Origin: Lysinibacillus sp. B2A1
GTDB lineage: Bacteria > Bacillota > Bacilli > Bacillales_A > Planococcaceae
Length of the DNA: 64,000 bases
Direction: 5' to 3'
Assembly: GCA_002973635.1 (NCBI GenBank)
Contig: CP027224.1
Coordinates: 1,002,501-1,066,500 of the forward strand
Shown here piece after piece: positions 1-7,906 of the stretch. The translations under genes were made by a program, and so were the position numbers. Under the pieces are notes generated by a model. The model was not told the DNA's origin and did not search any database. It saw nothing but the letters and a program-made list of their open reading frames with translations. Position 1 is the first letter of the stretch. Every line of letters begins with the position of its first letter.

Positions 1-105
1 CCCAAAACAGCTCGGGTCCCCAGGAAAAACGCTCAGGCCGGGCCCAAAACAGCTCAGGTCCCAGGGGAAAAAAGCTCAGGTCAAGCCAATAACTGCTCGA
101 ATCAC
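1..105. repeat. tail of GC-rich tandem repeat
   Basis: Four or five imperfect units of about 20-24 bp each carry a GCTCAGG or GCTCGG core, alternating with short A runs and CC/GG blocks. The array enters from outside the window and decays near position 105. It is much richer in GC than the flanking DNA and has no coding signal. The CTGAGC-plus-homopolymer style resembles the larger array at 46.3-47.0 kb. Confidence 0.7.
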
Positions 106-153
106 AGAAATTCAACCATTCATGATGTATTTGAAAAAGTTTTAAATAATTAC

Positions 154-182
154 TTGACGTAAATTGTTTATTAATATATAGT
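154..182 (+). promoter_or_regulatory. sigma-A-type promoter upstream of yceI
   Basis: TTGACG at 154-159 and TATAGT at 177-182 are separated by 17 bp. This is the best housekeeping-type promoter match in the 360-bp leader. The palindrome at 192-209 falls just downstream, where a bound repressor would block initiation. Confidence 0.55.
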
Positions 183-191
183 AGGTTACAT

Positions 192-209
192 AAAGTAATC
201 AATTACTTT
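192..209. promoter_or_regulatory. perfect 18-bp palindrome, candidate operator
   Basis: AAAGTAAT, two bases, then ATTACTTT form a perfect inverted repeat. AGTAACTA follows at 211-218, AAAGTAACTA at 241-250, and GGGTAAC occurs near 274. Such TTACT/AGTAA half-sites resemble those bound by HxlR/DUF24 regulators such as YodB. The regulator assignment is inference. Confidence 0.5.
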
Positions 210-313
210 TAGTAACTATTATGATAATGGATGTACAAATAAAGTAACTACAATGTTTAATCCACACTGCCTTGGGTAACATAATTAATGTAGTTGCTTC
301 ATATTTTATCTTA

Positions 314-331
314 TATCTCGAAATCGAGATA
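314..331. promoter_or_regulatory. MhqR-like operator
   Basis: TATCTCGA, AA, TCGAGATA is a perfect 8-2-8 palindrome followed by an A run. It closely matches the operator consensus I recall for the B. subtilis MarR-type quinone sensor MhqR (TATCTCGAATTCGAGATA). It lies 29 bp before the yceI start, so a bound repressor would block the transcript. No mhqR gene is in the window. Confidence 0.65.
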
Positions 332-360
332 AAAAACAACTCAATTGGAGGAATATTAAA

Positions 361-888
361 ATGGCAAAATGGAACATCGATTTAGGACACTCAGCAATTA
401 ACTTTCAAGTAAAACACATGATGGTATCAAAAGTAAAAGGTGTATTTGATAGCTATACAGCGGATATTGAAGCAGCAGACCTTGCAGATTTAACAACAGC
501 AAACATTAGCTTCACAATAGATGCAACAAGTATTAATACACGTAGTGAAGATCGTGACAATCACTTAAAAGCGGCAGATTTCTTTGATACAGAAACATAT
601 CCAACCATTACATTTAAATCAACAAATATTACTAAAAAATCAGCAGATCAATATACCCTTACAGGTGATTTAACAATTAAAGATGTAACAAAATCAGTAA
701 CTTTTGAAACTGAATTTAATGGGAAAGGTACAAATCCATGGGGCCAAGAAGTCTATGGCTTTGAAGCTGAAACAACAATTAATCGTGAGGAATTTGGCCT
801 TACTTGGAATGCTGCATTGGAAACAGGTGGCGTTCTAGTTGGTAAAGATATTAAAGTGACAGTTGAATTAGAAGTTAATCCAGCATAA
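361..888 (+). CDS. YceI family protein
   Basis: This 175-residue protein is full length for the YceI family, whose lipocalin-like beta-barrel binds polyisoprenoids or other long lipids. It begins MAKWNIDLGHSAINFQVKHMM, with the usual D..HS.I.F.VKH opening. It continues with the conserved F.S..I....YTLTGDLTIKDVTK segment and ends in VTVELE. There is no signal peptide, so it is probably cytoplasmic, unlike E. coli YceI. The ATG follows a GGAGG at 347-351. The leader carries a promoter, an 18-bp palindrome and an MhqR-like operator, which suggests induction by quinones or other electrophiles. That regulatory role is inferred from the sites. Confidence 0.9.
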   Translation: MAKWNIDLGHSAINFQVKHMMVSKVKGVFDSYTADIEAADLADLTTANISFTIDATSINTRSEDRDNHLKAADFFDTETYPTITFKSTNITKKSADQYTLTGDLTIKDVTKSVTFETEFNGKGTNPWGQEVYGFEAETTINREEFGLTWNAALETGGVLVGKDIKVTVELEVNPA

Positions 889-895
889 ACTTGAT

Positions 896-934
896 AAACT
901 GTGTCTGAGTAGTATACTTGGACACAGTTTTTTT
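896..934 (+). terminator. rho-independent terminator after yceI
   Basis: AAACTGTGTC at 896-905 pairs with GACACAGTTT at 921-930, followed by a T run. Confidence 0.85.
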
Positions 935-1070
935 GATTTACTCTCCCCCAAAGAAGCTCCCATAAACACAAAATAACAGCATTCTGTTAAAATAATCCAT
1001 AAATAAGTTGCTTGCATATTTTTGGCAATGCTTGCATATAAAACACCATATTGTTTTTGGGGGCGATGGG

Positions 1071-1997
1071 ATGAATGTGTTAGTGACAGGTGGCTACGGT
1101 TTTATTGGGAGTGCTGTGGCGAGGCGATTTCATAATGAAGGGGCAAATATATATATCATTGATAATTTAAGCACTGGTCATTTACGCAATGTCGAATTTG
1201 AACATAAATCCTATCTTTTGAATGTAGAAGATGAGGTGTGTGAGCATTTCTTTAAGGAAATTTCATTTGATGTTGTTGTGCACTGTGCAGCGCAAACGAG
1301 TGTTCAAAAATCAATGCAAGAGCCAGTGAAGGATATATTGACGAACATTATAGGGCTTAGTCAGATGCTTTTCTTATCGTCAAAATATAAGGTAAAGCAT
1401 TTTGTTTTTGCTTCATCAGCGTCTGTTTATGGAGATAGTCATTATCCACCGTTAGAAGAAACGGATATTAGTGAACCCATTTCAATGTATGGGCTAAATA
1501 AAAGCATTGGGGAAACATACTGTGAAAAATGGCAAAAGGATTATGGATTGCCAACATTAATTTACAGATTTGCGAATGTATTTGGTCCAAGGCAATATAT
1601 GCAGGGAGAAGCGGCTGTTATTCCTAGTATGCTAAAAAGCAGTATGGAAGGAAAGCCTTTTACTATTTATGGAGATGGAGAACAGACACGTGATTTCATT
1701 TATGTAGATGATGTTGCGGATGCGATTTATGCTGGTGTTCAAGCGAAATTACAAGGAATTTATAATGTGTCAACGAATGAGGCATGGTCTATTCATCAAG
1801 TAATTTTATTATTACAGCATTTAAACCATCCATTAGAAATACAATATGCTCCTGCTAGAGAAGGTGATATCGAGCATTCATTTTTAAACAATGAAAAGCT
1901 TGCAAATGCAATAGGATGGAAGCCTAAGATTTCCTTTGCAGAGGGCATAGAATGTACATTGCTAGCACTACAAAATGAAAAAATTATTGAAATTTAA
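1071..1997 (+). CDS. NAD-dependent sugar-nucleotide epimerase/dehydratase
   Basis: This 308-residue extended short-chain dehydrogenase resembles UDP-glucose 4-epimerase. The N-terminal NAD site reads VTGGYGFIGSAVA. The catalytic S and YxxxK are in SSASVYGDSHYPP and SMYGLNKS. The C-terminal half has the FGPRQ, GDGEQTRDFIYVDDVADA and LGWKP-like segments of the family. I chose the ATG at 1071 because a coding extension back to 1008 lies upstream of the Rossmann start and has no ribosome site. A run of G at 1059-1063 serves as a weak Shine-Dalgarno. It stands alone between two terminators, so its glycan pathway cannot be read from context. Confidence 0.85.
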   Translation: MNVLVTGGYGFIGSAVARRFHNEGANIYIIDNLSTGHLRNVEFEHKSYLLNVEDEVCEHFFKEISFDVVVHCAAQTSVQKSMQEPVKDILTNIIGLSQMLFLSSKYKVKHFVFASSASVYGDSHYPPLEETDISEPISMYGLNKSIGETYCEKWQKDYGLPTLIYRFANVFGPRQYMQGEAAVIPSMLKSSMEGKPFTIYGDGEQTRDFIYVDDVADAIYAGVQAKLQGIYNVSTNEAWSIHQVILLLQHLNHPLEIQYAPAREGDIEHSFLNNEKLANAIGWKPKISFAEGIECTLLALQNEKIIEI

Positions 1998-2010
1998 TCA
2001 TTTCTATACG

Positions 2011-2054
2011 ATTGTAGACAAATTTGCATGCTATATTTGTCTACAATTTTTTTG
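2011..2054 (+). terminator. terminator after epimerase
   Basis: A 13-bp inverted repeat, ATTGTAGACAAAT at 2011-2023 and its complement at 2034-2046, is followed by seven T. Confidence 0.9.
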
Positions 2055-2170
2055 ATTAGACTTGGAAGCTAAATCTACACCATGTTTCACCTTTTATAGC
2101 TAATTTTTTTCACGTCTATAGTATAATAATCTTTTAAAGGAATGTTGTGGAATTGAACGGGGGCTTACAC

Positions 2171-3448
2171 ATGCTTGTAGATTTTAGAGTGAAAAATTGT
2201 TTAAGTTATAAAGATGAAACACTATTTTCAATGGTAGCGGGAAGCCGTATTCGAAAATTAAAGGACTCACATACTATTCAACTAGACGCCTTTCGACTTG
2301 TAAAAAGTGCCTTTATTTTTGGACCAAATGGCAGTGGAAAATCAAATTTGTTTACAGCTATTAAAGTGTTGCGTACGTTATTGTTTAATTTTGAAAACCT
2401 TAATAATGTTAAACAACTACGCTTGCCCTACCAACCGTTTAAGCTAGGGGGGCAGCAAGAGCAGCCAACTGAGTTTATGATTTCATTATTATTAGATGGG
2501 ATTCTATATGATTATGAGGTACAGTATAATGCATCACAGGTACTTTATGAGAGCCTTACTAAGGAAACAAAGTCCACGAAGGAGCAGCTCTTTAGCAGAC
2601 AGTGGGATGGGGCAGAATATTTATATGAAACGGCTCAACACACAGCTCTTGAATTGACAAAATATACGAGGAATAATACCGCTTTTTTATCTGTTTTAAA
2701 TGTATTTAATGATTCTGATGCAACCAAAATATTTGATTGGTTTTTACATAAAATTCTGTTTTTAGATGAGGCAAATCGGTTATCAAGTCACCCTCTTATT
2801 CGTAAACTTGAAGAGGAGCCATTTAAGAGAGAGGTAATTAAGCTACTAAAAATTGCTGATTTTTCTATTCAGGATGTAACAGCTAGACGAGTTGAACGCA
2901 GAGAGAAAAATACCATTGGCTATGAATTTGATACACCAGAGGTTATTCAAGAGGTTGATATTGATTTGCACTATTTATCGTTCGATGAAACAGGTGCTCC
3001 AATTGGAACAGAGACGATTAATTGGACAATGGATTCAAAGGGAACTGTCCGAATGCTGCATTTAGCGTGTGTTATGGTCGATGCATACAATAAAGGAAAG
3101 ACCATTTTTATAGATGAATTTGATACGGCCTTTCATGTATCCATTTGCGAATTTTTAATGGCTATTATGAACAGTAATCGAAACGTCTGTAATCAATTTG
3201 TTGTCACTAGCCATGAAATTGATTTACTAGATCAGCCACTCCGTTCCGATCAAATTTGGTTTGTCAATAAAAGCTTTAAAAATGAATCAGAATTATACTC
3301 CCTATTTGATTTTGCAGATTTGCAGAAGAAGCGTGGAGATATTTCCTATGCAAAGCGTTACTTAAAAGGAGAGTTTGGTGCAACACCCGTTATTAATGAA
3401 TATTTATCAAATCAATATTTAGGTGAAGTGGAGGTATCTGAGCAGTGA
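2171..3448 (+). CDS. AAA/ABC-type ATPase, RloA-like
   Basis: This 425-residue ATPase is of the SMC/OLD-like AAA_15/AAA_21 type. It has Walker A FGPNGSGKSN at about residues 50-59, a signature-like SKGTVR, Walker B TIFIDEFDTAFH near residue 311 and a switch histidine in VVTSHEIDLLD. The start MLVDFRVKNCLSYKDE is typical of the family, where the ATPase opens with a DFRVKNFRSF-like strand. A GTG at 2147 is a possible alternative. It overlaps the next gene by 3 bp, so the two are translated as a pair. Such ATPases coupled to a nuclease-like partner are common in anti-phage systems. The specific function is inferred. Confidence 0.8.
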   Translation: MLVDFRVKNCLSYKDETLFSMVAGSRIRKLKDSHTIQLDAFRLVKSAFIFGPNGSGKSNLFTAIKVLRTLLFNFENLNNVKQLRLPYQPFKLGGQQEQPTEFMISLLLDGILYDYEVQYNASQVLYESLTKETKSTKEQLFSRQWDGAEYLYETAQHTALELTKYTRNNTAFLSVLNVFNDSDATKIFDWFLHKILFLDEANRLSSHPLIRKLEEEPFKREVIKLLKIADFSIQDVTARRVERREKNTIGYEFDTPEVIQEVDIDLHYLSFDETGAPIGTETINWTMDSKGTVRMLHLACVMVDAYNKGKTIFIDEFDTAFHVSICEFLMAIMNSNRNVCNQFVVTSHEIDLLDQPLRSDQIWFVNKSFKNESELYSLFDFADLQKKRGDISYAKRYLKGEFGATPVINEYLSNQYLGEVEVSEQ

Positions 3449-4020
3449 GAGTACGTCAACAAGGGAATCGAACACTGCGTAAAACTATTTTAATTTATTG
3501 TGAAGGTGAAACAGAGCGCATTTATTTTGAGCAATTGCGTATTTTAAAGCGCTCTAAATTGGTAAGTGTCAAAATAAAAAATGTTAAACGTTCAGCAATT
3601 AAGCTAGCCCAGCATGCGTATCGGGATTCAAGCTATCAATATTTTGATGAGGTCTGGATTGTGTTTGATAAGGATGATTTAACGGAAAAGCAATTAGAGG
3701 AAGTTAATGATTTTTGTGAGGAGAAAAACATTCATATTGCTTATACAAATGAAGCATTTGAACTATGGCTACTTTTGCATTTTGAGGAGGTCGATATTTC
3801 AGAAAAGTATCCTCGTGCTGTATTAAATGACAAAATGGAACAGCACCTAGGTGTTTCCCGCTATTTTCGTCATAAGGCAGACGAGTCTATTATTGCGCCT
3901 ATTGCACTGCGTCATGAGGTTGCGATAAAAAATTGCACAGAAATGATGGCATTTCGGAAAACGCAAAGTCGTGACAATCCTTATTGCAATATACATGAAA
4001 TGATAAAATACATATTTTAA
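3445..4020 (+). CDS. RloB-family TOPRIM-like protein
   Basis: This 191-residue protein matches the RloB family. ILIYCEGETERIYFEQL at the N terminus gives the TOPRIM-like acidic motif. DEVWIVFDKDD is the DxD region, and YTNEAFELWLLLHF is the RloB hallmark (NxxFExWxxxHF). The GTG start overlaps the ATPase stop as GTGA and has GGAGG at 3430-3434. RloA/RloB were named as ORFs linked to type I restriction loci. No restriction genes lie here, so this is a stand-alone pair. TOPRIM domains in such pairs, as in PARIS or OLD systems, usually act as effector nucleases once released or activated by the ATPase; that role is inferred here. Confidence 0.8.
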   Translation: MRVRQQGNRTLRKTILIYCEGETERIYFEQLRILKRSKLVSVKIKNVKRSAIKLAQHAYRDSSYQYFDEVWIVFDKDDLTEKQLEEVNDFCEEKNIHIAYTNEAFELWLLLHFEEVDISEKYPRAVLNDKMEQHLGVSRYFRHKADESIIAPIALRHEVAIKNCTEMMAFRKTQSRDNPYCNIHEMIKYIF

Positions 4021-4134
4021 AATGAAATGGCAGGTTTTCTAGTTACTATAGAAAATCTGCTTTTTATTGTTCTTAAGTAGTAAATTGTCTGAATACAATT
4101 TTTTTTCATAAAATTAGGTTGTAATTTTGGACTG

Positions 4135-4151
4135 AGTATAATAAAATAACT
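4135..4151 (+). promoter_or_regulatory. shared 17-bp promoter-region motif, copy 1
   Basis: AGTATAATAAAATAACT, containing a TATAAT -10 box at 4137-4142, occurs here and again exactly at 7289-7305. The hexamer 17 bp upstream (TTAGGT) is a poor -35, so an activator or shared operator is likely. It lies 58 bp before the ABC transporter operon. Confidence 0.55.
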
Positions 4152-4208
4152 TAAAACATATTAAACCTAGTAAAATTATAAGAATAAAAACGAGGTGACA
4201 TTATTCAG

Positions 4209-4979
4209 ATGACAGCACCGTTAATTTCTATTCAGCAGGTAAGTAAAAAATTTATCGAACAAATAGTGCTTAATCAAATTTCATTGGATATTCAAAAGGG
4301 TGAAATAATCGCCATTTTAGGTAAAAGTGGTTGTGGTAAAAGTACACTTTTAAATTTAGTTGGTGGCTTTGAACAACCAACAACTGGGCAAGTGCTGCTA
4401 GATAATCAACTTGTAACAAAGGCAAGCAAGCGTTGTATTATGCTGATGCAAAATTATGGGCTACTTCCTTGGCGATCTGTACAAAAAAATGTGGAGCTGG
4501 CTTTAGAAGGGGAGGCATTATCTAAGATAGAGCGTCAGCAGCGTGCTGAACACTATCTCAAGCTTGTAGGTTTAGATGATCGTCTTTCCGCATTACCTAG
4601 TGAATTATCAGGAGGAATGCAGCAGCGTGTAGCAATTGCTCGTGCACTAGCAATACGACCTGAGGTAATTTTGATGGATGAACCATTTGCAGCACTTGAT
4701 ACATTTACTCGTTATTATTTGCAGGATGAGCTTCTCGCCATTCAAAAGGAAGAGCGAACAACTATTTTATTGGTAACACATGATATTGATGAAGCGATTT
4801 ATTTGGCAGATCGAATATTTATTATGAGTCCAAATCCTGGGCGTATTCATCGTGAACTACATTTACGAAGTACTAAGCCCAGAGATCGAGCAGATTCGGA
4901 ATTCCAACATTTCCGAGAAGTTATTTTTAATGAATTCCAATTCACACAATCGCAGGACACGATCGAATACAACATTTAA
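4209..4979 (+). CDS. ABC transporter ATP-binding protein, NitT/TauT type
   Basis: This 256-residue ATPase belongs to the nitrate/sulfonate/taurine subfamily (SsuB/TauB-like). Walker [11 protein letters not shown]-loop [10 protein letters not shown], signature LSGGMQQR, Walker [13 protein letters not shown] and switch VTHDIDEA are all intact. [12 protein letters not shown] is typical of this subfamily. A GAGGTG lies upstream with a long spacer. It heads a three-gene operon with a lipoprotein (gap 15 bp) and a permease (gap 12 bp). The substrate is not settled by sequence. The later SsuE-type reductase and a flavoprotein beside it make a sulfonate or other organosulfur compound plausible. Confidence 0.88.
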   Translation: MTAPLISIQQVSKKFIEQIVLNQISLDIQKGEIIAILGKSGCGKSTLLNLVGGFEQPTTGQVLLDNQLVTKASKRCIMLMQNYGLLPWRSVQKNVELALEGEALSKIERQQRAEHYLKLVGLDDRLSALPSELSGGMQQRVAIARALAIRPEVILMDEPFAALDTFTRYYLQDELLAIQKEERTTILLVTHDIDEAIYLADRIFIMSPNPGRIHRELHLRSTKPRDRADSEFQHFREVIFNEFQFTQSQDTIEYNI

Positions 4980-4994
4980 TACGGAGGAATATCA

Positions 4995-5948
4995 ATGAAA
5001 AAATATTTACCATTATTTTTTATATTGACTTTATTACTTATTTTATCAGCTTGTGGAAAAAGTGAAGAGATTGGCAGTACAAACACAGCAGACGAAAAAG
5101 AAATTGTTAAAATTGGCTACCTGCCTATTACTCATGCGGCACCACTTTACATGCAGACAGATAAAGAATATGAGGGCTATACTATTGAGTTGGTAAAATT
5201 CGGGTCTTGGCCTGAGCTAATGGATGCTTTAAATACTGGTAAAATAGACGGTGCATCCGTACTAATTCAGCTTGCAATGAAGGCAAAGGAGCAGGGAATA
5301 GATTTAAAGGCTGTAGCGCTAGGACATCGTGATGGTAATGTTATCGTTGTGGCACCTAATGTTAAAAAAGCTGAAGATTTAAAGGGAAAAAGCTTCGCTA
5401 TCCCAAATAAATACTCCACACATAATATTTTATTGTATCGAATGCTTCTGGACGCTGGTATAAATTATCAGGATGTTGATGTTGTGGAGCTTCCTCCAGC
5501 AGAAATGCCAGCTGCTTTAGCAGAAGGGCGAATTGCAGGATATGTGGTTGCAGAACCATTTGGTGCGATTTCTGTATCACTTAAAAAAGGAAAGGTTTTA
5601 TTCCAGTCTGAAGAAATCTGGTCAAACTCTATTGACTGTGGTTTAGTATTACGAAATGCATTTATTGAGGAACACAAAGATATTGCTAAACAATTTGTTA
5701 AGGATTATGCGGCAGCAGGTGAGTTGATGAATGCCAATGATGACCATGCTCATGAGGTAGTAGCAGAGTATATAAAAGTGGATAAAGAAGTGTTAGATTT
5801 ATCGTTGAATTGGATTTCATATAATAATTTAAAAATTGAAGAAGATGCCTATAAGATTTTAAGAGATTCACTAATAGAAATGGGCTTATCAGAAAATCCG
5901 CCAACTTATGATGAATTTGTGGATACTTCATTAATTGAAGAAAAGTAG
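4995..5948 (+). CDS. ABC transporter substrate-binding lipoprotein, NitT/TauT type
   Basis: This 317-residue lipoprotein has a signal peptide MKKYLPLFFILTLLLILSAC, with the lipobox cysteine at residue 20. The mature part reads IVKIGYLPITHAAPLYMQ near its start, then SWPELMDALNTGKIDGASV and LKGKSFAIPNKYSTHN. This is the NMT1/SsuA-like periplasmic fold that binds nitrate, sulfonates, taurine or thiamine precursors. The start has GGAGG at 4983-4987. It sits between the cognate ATPase and permease and would be anchored outside the membrane to feed ligand to them. Confidence 0.88.
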   Translation: MKKYLPLFFILTLLLILSACGKSEEIGSTNTADEKEIVKIGYLPITHAAPLYMQTDKEYEGYTIELVKFGSWPELMDALNTGKIDGASVLIQLAMKAKEQGIDLKAVALGHRDGNVIVVAPNVKKAEDLKGKSFAIPNKYSTHNILLYRMLLDAGINYQDVDVVELPPAEMPAALAEGRIAGYVVAEPFGAISVSLKKGKVLFQSEEIWSNSIDCGLVLRNAFIEEHKDIAKQFVKDYAAAGELMNANDDHAHEVVAEYIKVDKEVLDLSLNWISYNNLKIEEDAYKILRDSLIEMGLSENPPTYDEFVDTSLIEEK

Positions 5949-5960
5949 GGTGATAGTTGA

Positions 5961-6716
5961 ATGAAAAAAATAGGACCTATTTTACTTGGATTAATACTAT
6001 TGCTTTGCATTTGGCAACTAGTTACGGTTATTGGAGGACATGATGCAGCATTATTTCCACCACCATTAGATGTTTTAACAGCATTAATTGAAATTATCAA
6101 AGATGGCTCTATTTTTGAGCATATACAAATTAGTCTATTTCGATTTTTTAGTGGTTATTTATTAGCAGTGGTAGTAGCAGTTATTTTGGGGCTTTTTCTA
6201 GGTAGATGGATGAAGGTTTGGTCTATTTTAGATCCAATTGTGCAAGTACTACGACCTGTTTCGCCAATTGCATGGTCACCATTTATTGTCTTGTGGTTTG
6301 GCATTGGAAATATGCCAGCTATTGTAATTATTTTTATTGCTGCTTTTTTTCCTGTACTACTATCAACCGTGTCAGCAGTGAAAAAAGTGGATAATGTTTA
6401 TCTACGAGTTGCAGCAAATTTTGAAATGTCTCAGTTCCATTTATTGAAAAAAATAGTTTTTCCAGCTGCCTTTCCAATGATTGCAAATGGCTTGCATATG
6501 GCTTTAGGTAGTGCATGGATATTCCTTGTGGCGGGCGAAATGGTAGGTGCACAATCTGGTCTGGGATTTTTAATAGTGGATGCACGAAATTCACTAAGTC
6601 TGGATTTAGTCATGGCAGCTATTATTGTAATTGGTGTACTAGGCTTACTTTTAGACAAAGCCATCCGTTATTTTGAAAATTGGGTGACAAAAATCTGGGG
6701 AGGACAGGGAGCATAG
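5961..6716 (+). CDS. ABC transporter permease, NitT/TauT type
   Basis: This 251-residue BPD-type permease has about six membrane spans. The first is ILLGLILLLCIWQLVTVIGG and the last is DLVMAAIIVIGVLGLLLD. The cytoplasmic EAA loop is in DNVYLRVAANFEMSQFHLLKKIVFPAAFP, which docks onto the ATPase. It is the last gene of the transporter operon. No clear terminator follows before the convergent HxlR gene, but an imperfect inverted repeat (AATTCTGCC...GGCAGAATT) at 6729-6753 may end transcription. Confidence 0.88.
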   Translation: MKKIGPILLGLILLLCIWQLVTVIGGHDAALFPPPLDVLTALIEIIKDGSIFEHIQISLFRFFSGYLLAVVVAVILGLFLGRWMKVWSILDPIVQVLRPVSPIAWSPFIVLWFGIGNMPAIVIIFIAAFFPVLLSTVSAVKKVDNVYLRVAANFEMSQFHLLKKIVFPAAFPMIANGLHMALGSAWIFLVAGEMVGAQSGLGFLIVDARNSLSLDLVMAAIIVIGVLGLLLDKAIRYFENWVTKIWGGQGA

Positions 6717-6789
6717 GATAGCTGCTAGAATTCTGCCGAAGTATGGCAGAATTCCTGGCTATGTAGAGGCTATAAGTGGTTCAATTAGC

Positions 6790-7218
6790 TTATTTCGCAA
6801 TAGGACGTATTTGAATGGTATCAATGCGCTCACCCGTATTTTTTGCATAATAGCCAATTTCTACACGTTCCCCTGTCTTTGCATCAACAATTTCTTTGTA
6901 GCACTGATCTAAATGTTCACTGCCCCATAAAATCATGGCGTTAAATATTGGCTCCAATGCCTTACCTGCATCTGTGAGTGAATAGGCATAGCGTGGTGGA
7001 TGTGCTGAATAAAGGGTTGATGCTACTAATCCAGCTTCCTCCAATGATTTTAAGCGTGCAGATAAGAGATTCGCTGAAAGTCCTGGCAAATTTAATTTAA
7101 TATCATTGAAATTTGTTTGACCAATTAAAAGCTCATGCAAAATGAGTAAAGTCCAGCGATCACCGATAATATTTAAAGTTTGTGCAATATTGCATGGTAA
7201 GTCATAACGTGTTTTCAT
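6790..7218 (-). CDS. HxlR family transcriptional regulator
   Basis: This 142-residue winged-helix regulator is of the HxlR/DUF24 type. It has LPCNIAQTLNIIGDRWTLLIL at the N terminus, including a conserved cysteine at residue 9, then LSARLKSLEEAGLV and the wing YAYSLTDAGKALEP. The C terminus is about 35 residues longer than in the shortest members. GGAGG lies 7 nt before the ATG. It is transcribed toward the ABC operon and divergently from the DUF4242/flavoprotein operon, so it is the natural candidate to control one or both through the shared 17-bp motif. A redox or electrophile response through Cys9 is possible but unproven. Confidence 0.85.
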   Translation of the reverse strand: MKTRYDLPCNIAQTLNIIGDRWTLLILHELLIGQTNFNDIKLNLPGLSANLLSARLKSLEEAGLVASTLYSAHPPRYAYSLTDAGKALEPIFNAMILWGSEHLDQCYKEIVDAKTGERVEIGYYAKNTGERIDTIQIRPIAK

Positions 7219-7288
7219 AGTATTCCCTCCATGCAGTAGTGTAGCACAAAATATAATTTTTAGTAAATTCAGTTGTTTTTATTAAGTA

Positions 7289-7305
7289 AGTATAATAAAA
7301 TAACT
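7289..7305 (+). promoter_or_regulatory. shared 17-bp promoter-region motif, copy 2
   Basis: This is an exact repeat of 4135-4151, again with TATAAT (7291-7296) and a weak hexamer (TTCAGT) 17 bp upstream. It lies 39 bp before the DUF4242 gene and inside the divergent HxlR intergenic region. Confidence 0.55.
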
Positions 7306-7343
7306 CACATAAAGAAAAAACTAACTATTCGGAGGTATTTACT

Positions 7344-7862
7344 ATGAGTTTATATTTGGTAGAATCAACAGTAAGTGAAATTACAAACAAAGAGCAGTTT
7401 TCAGCATTAGTGGAGCGTATCAGTGATTCACAGGATGTGACAGTGATTGAGGTGCAGGTAGCTAAAGATTTTAGCCGCGCTTACTTCATTGTAGAAGCTA
7501 GTGAAGAAGCACAAGCAACTGAGGCATTAAGAGCTCAGCATGTACAAGCAGATTTAGTGAAGGAAGTACGTCTTGTTGGTAAAGAGCTTGAAGATGTCAA
7601 ACAAAATCAGGAAGTAGTGAATTACTTAGTGGAGTGGGAAATTCCTGCGGAGATAACAATGGATCAATACTTAGCACGTAAAAAGAAAAATTCAGTTCAC
7701 TATGAAGAAGTACCTGAAGTACATTTTTCTCGCACCTATGTTTGTGAGGATATGTCAAAATGTTTATGCTTCTACGATGCACCAGATGAAGCGGCAGTAA
7801 AACGAGCTCGGGAGGCTGTACAAACACCAATTACATCGTTAACAGAATTAGCAGATAAGTAA
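7344..7862 (+). CDS. tandem DUF4242 (SCO4226-like) protein
   Basis: This 172-residue protein appears to be two ferredoxin-like DUF4242 domains. The second, about residues 91-168, is a good match: YLVEWEIPAEITMDQ, then VHFSRTYVCEDMSKCLCFYDAPDEAAVKRAREAV. The first, about residues 3-78, keeps the YLVES....F....A fold pattern but has lost the usual motif residues. The family includes the Streptomyces nickel-binding protein SCO4226. Here the role is unknown. Two cysteines (CEDMSKCLCF) could bind metal. GGAGG precedes the ATG. It is followed after 44 bp by a flavoprotein gene, probably in one transcript. Confidence 0.7.
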   Translation: MSLYLVESTVSEITNKEQFSALVERISDSQDVTVIEVQVAKDFSRAYFIVEASEEAQATEALRAQHVQADLVKEVRLVGKELEDVKQNQEVVNYLVEWEIPAEITMDQYLARKKKNSVHYEEVPEVHFSRTYVCEDMSKCLCFYDAPDEAAVKRAREAVQTPITSLTELADK

Positions 7863-7906
7863 AGTTAAGAAAATAGCAGGTTAAGTGAAGGATAGGAGTG
7901 GGAGCC

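Noticed and set aside
753..971. 72-residue minus-strand frame across the yceI end
   Set aside because: It is antisense to a well-supported gene and runs through its terminator.
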